A stretch of 49,763 nt of DNA from Streptomyces sp. SM11. GTDB taxonomy: Bacteria; Actinomycetota; Actinomycetes; Streptomycetales; Streptomycetaceae. This document shows positions 1 through 10,623 of the stretch, piece after piece. The position numbers were made by a program, and so were the translations under genes. The notes below the pieces were generated by a model, which was given only the letters and a program-made list of their open reading frames with translations, was not told where the DNA came from and did not search any database. The stretch lies in NCBI RefSeq assembly GCF_002910905.1, contig NZ_NEUE01000200.1, positions 1-49,763 on the forward strand, read 5' to 3'. Position 1 is the stretch's first letter; each line of letters starts with the position of its first letter.

Positions 1-2829
<2,829 letters not shown>

Positions 2830-2905
2830 AGTTGCTCGCGTCCACTGTGTTAGTTCTGAAATAACGAACGGCCGTGTTTCATCCGGTGTTGGTTAATTTC
2901 ATAGT
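2830..2905 (+). other. 23S-5S internal transcribed spacer
   Basis: Short spacer of about 76 nt between the 23S 3' end and the 5S 5' end. It is AT-richer than its surroundings and holds no tRNA. It is expected to be removed during rRNA processing. Confidence 0.8.
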
Positions 2906-3024
2906 GTTTCGGTGGTCATTGCGTTAGGGAAACGCCCGGTTACATTCCGAACCCGGAAGCTAAGCCTTTCAGCGCCGATGGTACTGCAGGGGGGACCCTG
3001 TGGGAGAGTAGGACGCCGCCGAAC
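2906..3024 (+). rRNA. 5S ribosomal RNA
   Basis: Complete 5S rRNA of about 119 nt. It starts at GTTTCGGTGGTCATTGCG, carries the conserved ATTCCGAACCCGGAAGCTAA core and ends at GACGCCGCCGAAC. The ends pair to form helix I. It is the last gene of the rrn operon and is followed directly by a terminator hairpin. Confidence 0.97.
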
Positions 3025-3036
3025 AATTTTTCCGGG

Positions 3037-3065
3037 AAAGCCCCGCACCTATGGTGCGGGGCTTT
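3037..3065 (+). terminator. rrn operon terminator
   Basis: Perfect 13-bp stem: AAAGCCCCGCACC (3037-3049) pairs with GGTGCGGGGCTTT (3053-3065) around a 3-nt loop, followed by one further T. It lies 13 nt after the 5S gene, as expected for an intrinsic terminator. Confidence 0.9.
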
Positions 3066-3090
3066 TCTGCGTTCCGGGCACGACCGACAA

Positions 3091-3127
3091 CGAGGAGAAT
3101 CAGCTGGAGCAGCGCTGATTCTCCTCG
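3091..3127 (-). terminator. hairpin at end of the moxR/DUF58 operon
   Basis: Perfect 14-bp inverted repeat: CGAGGAGAATCAGC (3091-3104) and GCTGATTCTCCTCG (3114-3127) with a 9-nt loop. It starts 7 nt beyond the stop codon of the minus-strand DUF58 gene. No U-tract follows, which is common for Streptomyces terminators. It sits back to back with the rrn terminator. Confidence 0.75.
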
Positions 3128-3133
3128 GATCTC

Positions 3134-4447
3134 TCAGAGGCGGCCCGCGGCCTTCAGGGCCAAATACGTATCGGCGAGCGCGGGAGCGAGGTTGTCCGGA
3201 GTGGCGTCCACGACGACAACGCCGTGGCGCCGCAGTCGGTCGGCCGTGCGGCGACGGTCGGCCTGCGCCTGACCGGCAGCTGCCGCGTCGTACACCGAGT
3301 CGACGCTTCCCCGGGCGTGGGCCATTTCCTCGATCCGAGGGTCGGATACCGCGGCCAGGAGCACTGTGTGGCGCTGGGTGAGCTGAGGCAGCACGGGGAG
3401 GAGACCCTCCTCGATGGGGGCGGCCTCCAACGTCGTGAGGAGAACGATCAGCGAGCCGCGGGGGGCGTCGGTGAGGGCGGCATTGCTGAGGCCGCGGGCG
3501 TTCGTCTCGATGAGCTCGGGTTCCAGCGTGGCCAAGGTACTGATGACGGTGGCCAGAACATTTCCCGTGGCCGTCCGGCCTTGGACCCGAGCTCGGACCT
3601 GGCGGTCATAGGCGAGGAGGCTCACCCGGTCGCCCGCCCGGGTGGCGAGTGAGGTGAGGAGGAGGATGGCGTCCATCGAGGCGTCGAGACGGGGGACGTC
3701 GCCCACCCGGCCCGCGGACGTGCGCCCGGTATCCAGGACGACAAGGATGTGCCGGTCGCGCTCGGGCCGCCACGTCCGGACCGCTACGGCTGACTGACGT
3801 GCCGTGGCCCGCCAGTCGATGGAGCGGGTGTCGTCCCCGGGCACATAGGCTCGCAGGCTGTCGAACTCCGTGCCTTCACCGCGTGTCAGCACGCTGGTAC
3901 GGCCGTCGAGTTCCCGGAGCCGGGCCAGCCGGGAAGGCAGATGCTTGCGACTGGTGAACGGAGGCAGCACCCGTACGGTCCACTGGGCCCGGTGCTGCCC
4001 TTGGCGTGAGGCAAGGCCGAGCGGGCCGTACGAACGGATCGTGATGCGTTCCGCCCGCCGTTCGCCGCGCCGGGTCGGGCGCAGAACGGTGACCAGACGT
4101 CGCTGTTCCCCGGCGGGGATCGTCAGCGTGTGACGGGAAGCGCGGAGTTCGGTGCCCGAGGTCCAGCTGCTGGGGGGCCAGGCATCCCGTAGCTGGGCGC
4201 GCAGACGCCGGCGTGAGGTGTTGGTCACCGTCAGTTGCACTTCTGCCGCGTCACCAAGTCGAACAGATGTGTCGCCGGATCGAGTGAATCGCAGCGTGCG
4301 TACTGGCGCGGCCAGGGCATAGTCACACAGAATTGCCAGAGAGAGCGGGGCGTTGACCGCGAGCATCCCGGTCCAGCTGGGGGCGAGGATGCCTACGGGG
4401 AGTGACCCCAGGGCGGCCAGCAGCGCGGTACGTCCGGTGAGGGCCAT
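3134..4447 (-). CDS. DUF58 domain protein
   Basis: Membrane-anchored protein of the DUF58 family, 437 residues. Two hydrophobic N-terminal segments (about 5-30 and 32-50) precede a beta-rich region. The family signature follows, including EFDSLRAYVPGD and SIDWRATAR (about 190-217). A von Willebrand A-like C-terminal part starts at the DTGRTSA metal-site motif (239-245). DUF58 proteins are encoded with MoxR ATPases across bacteria, and a role in assembly or maturation of envelope complexes is inferred for the pair. I chose the ATG at 4447 because GAGG lies 8-11 nt upstream and the gene then follows moxR by 10 nt. An alternative GTG/ATG-type start at 4477 would overlap moxR. Last gene of a five-gene minus-strand operon. 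The exact substrate is unknown. Confidence 0.9.
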   Translation of the reverse strand: MALTGRTALLAALGSLPVGILAPSWTGMLAVNAPLSLAILCDYALAAPVRTLRFTRSGDTSVRLGDAAEVQLTVTNTSRRRLRAQLRDAWPPSSWTSGTELRASRHTLTIPAGEQRRLVTVLRPTRRGERRAERITIRSYGPLGLASRQGQHRAQWTVRVLPPFTSRKHLPSRLARLRELDGRTSVLTRGEGTEFDSLRAYVPGDDTRSIDWRATARQSAVAVRTWRPERDRHILVVLDTGRTSAGRVGDVPRLDASMDAILLLTSLATRAGDRVSLLAYDRQVRARVQGRTATGNVLATVISTLATLEPELIETNARGLSNAALTDAPRGSLIVLLTTLEAAPIEEGLLPVLPQLTQRHTVLLAAVSDPRIEEMAHARGSVDSVYDAAAAGQAQADRRRTADRLRRHGVVVVDATPDNLAPALADTYLALKAAGRL

Positions 4448-4457
4448 GGTCACCGCC

Positions 4458-5486
4458 TCATCGGGGTACGGGGACATGGGCGAGCACTGAGGCGATGACG
4501 GAGTCCGGGGTGACTCCTTCCATTTCCGCCTCGGGCCGCAGGTGGATGCGATGACGGAGCGTGGGGAGCGCTAGGGCCTTCACATCGTCCGGGATGACAT
4601 AGTCCCGGCCGGTCAGCCAGGCCCAGGCGCGGGCGGTCGACAGCAGTGCGGTGGTGCCTCGGGGTGAGACACCGAGGGCGAGCGAGGGGGATTCGCGCGT
4701 GGCACGGCAGATATCCACAACGTAGCCGGCGATCTCGGGGGAGACGGTCGTCTTCGCGACGGCTTCGCGAGCCGCTTCCAGATCGGCCGGTCCGGCGACG
4801 GGCCGTATCCCGGCGGCCTTCAGGTCGCGTGGGTTGAAGCCGTCGGCGTGCCGGGCGAGTACATCGATCTCGTCCTGCCGCGACGGGAGCGGAACCGTCA
4901 GTTTGAGCAGAAAACGGTCCAGTTGGGCTTCGGGGAGGGGGTAGGTGCCTTCGTACTCGACGGGGTTCTGGGTCGCAGCGACGAGGAAGGGGTCAGGCAG
5001 TGGTCGCGGAGTCCCGTCGACGGTGACCTGCCGTTCCTCCATCGCCTCAAGGAGGGAGGACTGGGTCTTGGGAGGGGTGCGGTTGATCTCGTCGGCGATC
5101 AGCAGGTTGGTGAAGACGGGGCCGGGCTGGAAGGAGAACTCGGCGGTGCGCGCGTCATAGACCAGTGAGCCCGTGACGTCACTGGGCATCAGATCGGGGG
5201 TGAACTGGACTCGCTTCGTGTCGAGTTCGAGCGACGCAGCGAGTGCGCGGACCAGCAGGGTTTTGGCCACGCCGGGCACGCCCTCGAGGAGCACGTGACC
5301 CCGGCAGAGCAGCGCGACGACCAGCCCGGTGACGGCGGGGTCCTGGCCGACGACGGCTTTGGCGATCTCGGAGCGCAGCGCCTCCAAGGAAGCGCGGGCG
5401 CTGTCGGACGGCTCCGCTTCCGAGGGCACCACGGGAGCCGCGGTGGGCGCCGTGGGCACGGCCGGCTCGGGGGTCGGGGCGCTCAT
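4458..5486 (-). CDS. MoxR-family AAA+ ATPase
   Basis: AAA+ ATPase of the MoxR family, 342 residues. A Pro/Ala-rich N-terminal tail of about 30 residues is followed by Walker A GVPGVAKT (69-76), Walker B with LLIADEINR (about 128-136), sensor 1 ATQNP and the arginine-finger segment PEAQLDRF. The C-terminal lid domain is complete. MoxR proteins act as chaperone-like ATPases, often with a DUF58/vWA partner, and the DUF58 gene follows here by 10 nt. The ATG at 5486 overlaps the stop of the upstream DUF4350 gene by 4 nt, so translation is probably coupled. A much longer open frame exists upstream, but it lacks family similarity and lies inside the neighbouring gene. Confidence 0.95.
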   Translation of the reverse strand: MSAPTPEPAVPTAPTAAPVVPSEAEPSDSARASLEALRSEIAKAVVGQDPAVTGLVVALLCRGHVLLEGVPGVAKTLLVRALAASLELDTKRVQFTPDLMPSDVTGSLVYDARTAEFSFQPGPVFTNLLIADEINRTPPKTQSSLLEAMEERQVTVDGTPRPLPDPFLVAATQNPVEYEGTYPLPEAQLDRFLLKLTVPLPSRQDEIDVLARHADGFNPRDLKAAGIRPVAGPADLEAAREAVAKTTVSPEIAGYVVDICRATRESPSLALGVSPRGTTALLSTARAWAWLTGRDYVIPDDVKALALPTLRHRIHLRPEAEMEGVTPDSVIASVLAHVPVPR

Positions 5487-6733
5487 GAAGTGCGTACCTC
5501 TCGTTCGAGGGCGTCGAGTTGATCGGCGAGGAGGACCAGGGCGGCGTCGGTGGTGGGAGCCGTGCCGAAGAGCAGAGTGCTGAGGCCGTGGTCCGGGGCG
5601 GTGATCCGTGCGGACATGGCGGTGAGGAGGACGTCGGGGGTGTGCGCATCGCGGGCGGGCACTCCGGCGAGGGGCGCTATGCGTGTGCGGGCGGCGGCTC
5701 GGAGGGCGTCGGCGGCCCGGTCGCGGGCGTTGGCCTTGCGGTAGAGGAGGGAGCGGCCTTCGGCGGATTCGGATGCGCGGATGGCTACGGGCAGCTGTTC
5801 TGTCACCAGGGGGCCGAGTCGACGGGCCCGCCAGACTGCGGCGAGGACTGCGGCGAGGGCGAGTTGAAGCGTTCCCCACAGCCAGCCGGAGGGGATGAGG
5901 TCGAGGAAGCTGCTCTCGTCGGCCGCGTCGTCCCTCGCTCCGCCCTCCGACTGTTCTTCGTTGCCGTCACCGGAGGCGTTTTCATCGACTGTTGCCGATG
6001 GATCTGTGAGAGAGGGGAGGTACCAGACGAGATGGGGGCGGGAGCCGAGGAGTTGCAGGGCGAGCGAGGCGTTGCCCTGTTCGTCGAGACGCTCGTTGTG
6101 GAGGAAGCGGGGAGAGCCGAGGACGACGGTGTCGCCGTTCGTCCCGGTCGGGAGGACGACCAGGCTGGGGAGGCCGGCGGTCGGGTAGCAGGTGACAGCG
6201 GCCGGGTCCTGCGTCGTGTAGCGGGTGCCGCCCAGGTCCGCTGTGCCGGCCCTGCGGGCGGCGGGGAGCTCGCACGACGGGGTGAGAGCACTGACGGCGT
6301 GGTGCGGCTCGGCGAGGACGCCGGGAGCGAGCCGGGCGGTGGCTCCGGGACCCGGGGCGATCAGCAGGGTGCGTCCTGCGGAGGCGGAGACCACCTCGTC
6401 CAGGCTGAGCTGTTGCGACCGTGTCAGGAGGTTCGGGCCGGTGACCAGGAGGGTGGTTTCGGGTCCGGTCGCGGCGGTGGCTTCGTCGAGGGTGGTGGCG
6501 ACGGTGACGGATATGCCGCGTGCCTTGAGGAGTTCGGCCACGGCGCGGCTGCCCTTGGGGTCCGCGGAGCGGGGGTCGAGCTGTCCGTAGTTCGTTCCGG
6601 AGCGTACGGCGGCGAACGTGATGCCGGCGACGACGAGGATGAGGACGACGGCCAGGATGCCTCGGGCGCGTGTCCAGATCTGGCCGCGTGTGGGCGCCGT
6701 CGAGGTGGGGGAAGCGGTGGTTGCCGTGGTCAT
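5483..6733 (-). CDS. DUF4350 domain membrane protein
   Basis: 416-residue protein with a transmembrane segment near residues 25-43, an extracytoplasmic DUF4350-type domain (about 50-235), an acidic linker (about 250-275), a second transmembrane segment (about 285-301) and a cytoplasmic C-terminal part. The DUF4350 fold resembles a GATase-like sugar-binding domain, but no enzymatic role is established. The ATG at 6733 overlaps the DUF4129 stop by 4 nt and the 3' end overlaps moxR by 4 nt, so the gene is tightly coupled on both sides. Its place in the MoxR/DUF58 operon suggests it works with that ATPase at the membrane. Confidence 0.9.
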   Translation of the reverse strand: MTTATTASPTSTAPTRGQIWTRARGILAVVLILVVAGITFAAVRSGTNYGQLDPRSADPKGSRAVAELLKARGISVTVATTLDEATAATGPETTLLVTGPNLLTRSQQLSLDEVVSASAGRTLLIAPGPGATARLAPGVLAEPHHAVSALTPSCELPAARRAGTADLGGTRYTTQDPAAVTCYPTAGLPSLVVLPTGTNGDTVVLGSPRFLHNERLDEQGNASLALQLLGSRPHLVWYLPSLTDPSATVDENASGDGNEEQSEGGARDDAADESSFLDLIPSGWLWGTLQLALAAVLAAVWRARRLGPLVTEQLPVAIRASESAEGRSLLYRKANARDRAADALRAAARTRIAPLAGVPARDAHTPDVLLTAMSARITAPDHGLSTLLFGTAPTTDAALVLLADQLDALEREVRTS

Positions 6734-7419
6734 CCGGTGGCTCCTCGGGAGGTTCCGGACAGCAGCGGCTTTGCCTTGTCGAGTTCGAGGTCGAGGGTGC
6801 GCAAGGACAGATATGCCGGCTGGTCCGCGGTGCGGCCGCCGTATGTCACGTCGTCGAAGCTCCGGGCGGCGGCGCGCAGCCGGGCGGTGTGCTCGGGCAG
6901 GGTACGGCCCGCTTCGGCCGCGGCTTCGTCCGCGGTGCGGCCGGGGCGGGGGTCGAGCAGGGCCCGCTCCTCCAGGGACCGGACGATGGCGCGCATGCGT
7001 TCCTGGACGGCTTCGGTCCAGCGCAGAGCCGCAGCGTGGGTTTCGGCCGCCGCGCGGTGCTGGGCCGCGCTGCGGGGGCCGTCGTTGTCGAAGAGGGCGT
7101 CCGCACTCCGGGAGGAGCGTTGCGGGGTGCCGAGCCGCCGCCAGAGGGCGGCGGCAAGGCCGATGGCGATGACGACCAGGACGACGAGTCCGGCCGGGCC
7201 GCCGGGGGCGGCTCCCGCGGCGGCGTCGAAGACTCCGGCGACCCAGTCCCAGAACTGGTTCAGGGCGCGCTGGAGGAAGTTCGGGTCGTTCTCGTGGTAC
7301 ATCGGCTTGGACAGCTCGCTTTCGGCCGCCTCCCGCGCGGGGAGGCGTGGAGTGTCCACGGGTATGTCGCCCGCTGCGGTGTCCCGCCGTGCTGTGGTGA
7401 TGCCCCCCGCCCCCGACAC
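6730..7419 (-). CDS. DUF4129 domain protein
   Basis: 229-residue protein starting at GTG. A poorly conserved N-terminal region holds a tryptophan-rich amphipathic stretch (QFWDWVAGVF, about 55-64). One strong transmembrane helix follows (about 76-93), then a cytoplasmic DUF4129 domain (about 125-210) with the typical charged helices and TADEAAAEAGRTLPE segment. DUF4129 proteins regularly accompany MoxR and DUF58 genes, and their function is unknown. The gene begins 4 nt after the stop of the upstream membrane protein and overlaps DUF4350 by 4 nt. Confidence 0.88.
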   Translation of the reverse strand: MSGAGGITTARRDTAAGDIPVDTPRLPAREAAESELSKPMYHENDPNFLQRALNQFWDWVAGVFDAAAGAAPGGPAGLVVLVVIAIGLAAALWRRLGTPQRSSRSADALFDNDGPRSAAQHRAAAETHAAALRWTEAVQERMRAIVRSLEERALLDPRPGRTADEAAAEAGRTLPEHTARLRAAARSFDDVTYGGRTADQPAYLSLRTLDLELDKAKPLLSGTSRGATG

Positions 7420-7423
7420 CGCA

Positions 7424-8635
7424 TCAGCTCCTGGGGGTGTCGGCGTCGTAGCCGGGCAGGCCCGCGGCCCGGGCGAGGTCGAGGTCCAGGGCTTCGCGGC
7501 GGATGCGCTGGTCCACGTAGAGGAGGGCCATGACGCCGGCGACGAAGGGGTAGATCAGTGTCGAGACGATCACTTCGCCGATGCCGGTGACGACCAGGAA
7601 GGGCCAGCCGAAGGAGGGGGCGGTGCTGCCGAAGAAGTCGCTGACGTCGGTTCCGTCGGCGATCACCGCGATGATGCCGAACGGAATGGAGACGAGGAAC
7701 GTCAGCAGGAAGGTCAGCAGCCAGGTCAGGGCGAGGATCCCGAAGGTGCGCCACCAGGCGCCGCGGACCAGCTTCGCCGACCTGCGCAGCGCGGCCACGA
7801 CGCTCTGCCGTTCCAGCATCAGTGCGGGGGCGGCGAGGGCGAAGCTGACGTTCAGCCAGAGCATCACGACGCAGGCGGCGGCGAAGCCGAGGAAGGCGAG
7901 GGCCGCTCCGGCCTCGGAGCCCAGCAGCAGGCCGGGGCCGATGCCCACGGTCATGATCGCGGCCATGATCAAGGCCACCAGTACGGTCAGCCCGAGCAGC
8001 GGGAGGACCCGCGGACGGGCCTCGGCCCAGGCGTCGGAGAGGGTGGTGGGACGGCCCAGCACGGAGCGGCTGATGACCACGGTGACGATCGACGCGGTGA
8101 AGAGCGTGGCGATCATCGTGACGAGGGAGGCCGGGGCCAGGGAGATGAGTGTCGAGCGGGCCGAATCGGCGGTCTGGCGGAGGGCCTCGGCGCCGGTGGC
8201 GTTCGGGTCGACGGAGGTCGGGTTCGGCAGCAGATAGCGCTTCATGAGGATGATGCCGATCTGGGTGACCACCGAGACCGCGAGGCTGAAGCCGAGTGCG
8301 GTACGCCAGTGGGCGCGCAGGGCGGACACGGAACCGTCGAGGATTTCGCCGAGGCTCAGGGGGCGCAGCGGGATGACGCCGGGCTTCGCGGCCGGCGGCG
8401 GTCCTGCCCAGCCCTGTCGCTGCGGGCCGCCGCCCCAGCCGGGTGCGGGCGGCCGTGCTCCGGGTCCGCTGCCGGGGTTGCTCGGTGGGGACCACTGCCC
8501 GGGGGGCGGCTGCTCGGGGGACCACTGTCCCGTCGGGCCGCTTCCGTCCTGGGGATCGGAGGGGCGGGGGATCGCCGTCTCCTTGCCGTCGGAGGGGGCA
8601 GATCCGGGCGACGCCCAGCCCGGAGAGTCGTTCAT
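7424..8635 (-). CDS. glycerophosphoryl diester phosphodiesterase membrane-domain protein
   Basis: 403-residue integral membrane protein and first gene of the five-gene operon. The first 90 or so residues are Pro/Gly/Trp-rich and likely disordered. The segment IPLRPLSLGEILDGSVSAL marks the start of the GPDPase membrane-domain-like region seen in many actinobacterial proteins. About six to seven hydrophobic helices follow, separated by short loops. No catalytic phosphodiesterase domain is present, so an enzymatic role is not supported; a structural or regulatory membrane role is more likely. The ATG at 8635 was chosen because the region upstream is intergenic and faces the divergent mtnA gene. 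Confidence 0.85.
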   Translation of the reverse strand: MNDSPGWASPGSAPSDGKETAIPRPSDPQDGSGPTGQWSPEQPPPGQWSPPSNPGSGPGARPPAPGWGGGPQRQGWAGPPPAAKPGVIPLRPLSLGEILDGSVSALRAHWRTALGFSLAVSVVTQIGIILMKRYLLPNPTSVDPNATGAEALRQTADSARSTLISLAPASLVTMIATLFTASIVTVVISRSVLGRPTTLSDAWAEARPRVLPLLGLTVLVALIMAAIMTVGIGPGLLLGSEAGAALAFLGFAAACVVMLWLNVSFALAAPALMLERQSVVAALRRSAKLVRGAWWRTFGILALTWLLTFLLTFLVSIPFGIIAVIADGTDVSDFFGSTAPSFGWPFLVVTGIGEVIVSTLIYPFVAGVMALLYVDQRIRREALDLDLARAAGLPGYDADTPRS

Positions 8636-8785
8636 TCTCGCTCCTTCACCGTCCTGACCGCTCATCGGGGCGGCAGGTTGGCAGCCATCGTGCCACGCGG
8701 CGGCCTGGGGCGGACCAGCCGCTCTCTCCTTCGTAATCTCCTGCGCGCGTTCATGTGCGGGCGGCTTACCGGGCAGACTGGGCAG
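8636..8785. promoter_or_regulatory. divergent intergenic region, moxR-type operon / mtnA
   Basis: 150 bp between two outward-facing start codons, so it must contain at least the promoters for the minus-strand operon and for mtnA (and possibly mtrAB). I do not see a convincing -35/-10 pair or an inverted repeat. Confidence 0.4.
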
Positions 8786-9928
8786 ATGGCTGATCAGGAC
8801 GCGCAACCGCCGGTGGGCTTCGAGCCTCCCGGTCTTTCCGTACTCCGCTGGGACGAACCTCCGGAAGGTCCCGTGCTGGTGCTTCTCGACCAGACGCGAC
8901 TGCCCGCCGAGGAAGTCGAGCTGGTGTGCACCGATGTGCCCGCGCTGGTGCAGGCGATACGGACGCTGGCGGTACGAGGGGCTCCGCTGCTCGGGATCGC
9001 CGGAGGCTACGGGGTGGCGCTCGCGGCGGCACGGGGCTACAACGTGGCGGAGGCGGTCGGCTTGCTGGAGGGGGCGCGGCCCACCGCGGTGAACCTCGGC
9101 TACGGGGTGCGGCGGGTGGCGGCGGCCCACCAGGAGGCCGCCGGGAAGGGGCAGGGGGACGCGGCGTCCGCCGCGGCTGCGCTGGCCGAGGCGCGGGCCC
9201 TGCACCGGGAGGACGCCCGGGCCAGCAGGCGTATGGCGGAGTACGGTGAGGTGCTGTTGGAGGAGCTGCTGCCCGGCCGTGGGTATCAGCTGCTGACCCA
9301 CTGCAACACCGGGGCGCTGGTCTCCGGGGGCGAGGGGACGGCGTTCGCCGTGGCGTTGCGGGTGCACCGGAAGGGGCGGCTGCGACGGTTGTGGGTGGAC
9401 GAGACGCGACCGCTGCTCCAGGGGGCCCGGCTGACCGCGTACGAGGCGGCGCGCAACGGTCTGGCGTACAGCCTGCTCACGGACAATGCGGCGGGCTCCC
9501 TGTTCGCGGCCGGGGAGGTCGATGCGGTGCTCATAGGGGCGGACCGCATCGCCGCTGACGGCTCGGTGGCCAACAAGGTGGGGAGCTATCCGCTGGCCGT
9601 ACTCGCGAAGTACCACCATGTGCCCTTCATCGTGGTGGCGCCGACGACGACCGTGGATCTGGAGACCCCGGACGGCACATCGATCATCGTCGAGCAGCGT
9701 TCCGGGAGGGAAGTGACAGAGCTCACATCGCCGCAGGGTGTATCGGTCGGTGGCGGAGGCGGGATGGTCGTCGCACCCCTCGGGGCCCCGGTGTACAACC
9801 CGGCCTTCGACGTCACGCCGTCGGAACTGATCACGGCGATCGTCACCGAGGAGGGCGCAATTTCCCCGGTCACGGGGGTCGGACTGGCAGAGCTGTGTGC
9901 CAGGTCATCGCAGGTAACGATTGGCTAA
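8786..9928 (+). CDS. mtnA: S-methyl-5-thioribose-1-phosphate isomerase
   Basis: Converts S-methyl-5-thioribose-1-phosphate to S-methyl-5-thioribulose-1-phosphate in the methionine salvage pathway; cytosolic. The 380-residue protein carries the family motifs VRGAPLLGIAGGYGVALAA (near 64-82), THCNTGAL with the catalytic cysteine Cys173, DNAAG, and GADRIAADG with the catalytic Asp253. The spacing of 80 residues between Cys and Asp equals that in the B. subtilis enzyme (Cys160/Asp240). The ATG at 8786 is the first start that fits the family length; the open frame continues far upstream only as antisense to the minus-strand operon. The stop codon lies 4 nt before mtrA, so the two are probably co-transcribed. 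Confidence 0.96.
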   Translation: MADQDAQPPVGFEPPGLSVLRWDEPPEGPVLVLLDQTRLPAEEVELVCTDVPALVQAIRTLAVRGAPLLGIAGGYGVALAAARGYNVAEAVGLLEGARPTAVNLGYGVRRVAAAHQEAAGKGQGDAASAAAALAEARALHREDARASRRMAEYGEVLLEELLPGRGYQLLTHCNTGALVSGGEGTAFAVALRVHRKGRLRRLWVDETRPLLQGARLTAYEAARNGLAYSLLTDNAAGSLFAAGEVDAVLIGADRIAADGSVANKVGSYPLAVLAKYHHVPFIVVAPTTTVDLETPDGTSIIVEQRSGREVTELTSPQGVSVGGGGGMVVAPLGAPVYNPAFDVTPSELITAIVTEEGAISPVTGVGLAELCARSSQVTIG

Positions 9929-9932
9929 TGGG

Positions 9933-10622
9933 ATGATGTCGATTATGAAGGGACGCGTCCTTGTCGTCGACGACGACACCGCACTGGCCGAGATGCTCGG
10001 GATTGTGCTGCGTGGAGAAGGTTTCGAGCCGTCGTTCGTAGCGGACGGCGACAAGGCACTGGCCGCATTTCGTGAGGCCAAGCCGGACCTGGTGCTGCTC
10101 GACCTCATGCTGCCCGGAAGGGACGGCATCGAGGTGTGCAGGCTGATCAGGGCCGAGTCCGGTGTGCCGATCGTCATGCTCACTGCCAAGAGTGACACCG
10201 TCGATGTCGTGGTCGGCCTGGAATCAGGGGCCGACGACTACATCGTCAAGCCGTTCAAACCTAAGGAGTTGGTTGCCCGGATCAGGGCACGTCTGCGGCG
10301 GTCCGAAGAGCCCGCGCCGGAGCAGTTGACCATCGGTGACCTGGTCATCGATGTGGCCGGCCACTCCGTGAAGCGGGAGGGGCAGTCCATCGCCCTGACT
10401 CCGCTGGAGTTCGACCTGCTGGTCGCGCTCGCCCGCAAGCCGTGGCAGGTCTTCACCCGTGAGGTCCTGCTGGAGCAGGTGTGGGGTTACCGCCACGCGG
10501 CCGACACCCGCCTGGTGAATGTGCATGTCCAGCGTCTGCGTTCCAAGGTCGAGAAGGACCCGGAACGGCCGGAGATCGTCGTGACGGTCCGAGGCGTCGG
10601 CTACAAGGCCGGACCGAGCTGA
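9933..10622 (+). CDS. mtrA: two-component response regulator MtrA
   Basis: OmpR/PhoB-type response regulator, 229 residues. The receiver domain has the acidic pocket VVDDD (about 11-15), the phosphoacceptor Asp57 in LVLLDLMLPG, the conserved Thr in MLTAKSD and the Lys of IVKPFKP. A C-terminal winged-helix DNA-binding domain ends in VRGVGYKAGPS. MtrA controls cell-envelope, division and development genes in actinobacteria. Followed after 1 nt by its kinase gene mtrB. I chose the ATG at 9933; a TTG at 9921 (inside the mtnA 3' end) and an ATG at 9945 are alternatives. A GTAACG sequence sits at 9914-9919 just upstream; it resembles half of a reported MtrA/GlnR-type site but is only one half-site. 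Confidence 0.96.
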   Translation: MMSIMKGRVLVVDDDTALAEMLGIVLRGEGFEPSFVADGDKALAAFREAKPDLVLLDLMLPGRDGIEVCRLIRAESGVPIVMLTAKSDTVDVVVGLESGADDYIVKPFKPKELVARIRARLRRSEEPAPEQLTIGDLVIDVAGHSVKREGQSIALTPLEFDLLVALARKPWQVFTREVLLEQVWGYRHAADTRLVNVHVQRLRSKVEKDPERPEIVVTVRGVGYKAGPS

Positions 10623-10623
10623 G

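Noticed and set aside
5519..8700. A very long plus-strand open frame that joins mtnA
   Set aside because: It is the antisense shadow of the minus-strand DUF4350/DUF4129/membrane operon; only the part from 8786 matches a protein family.
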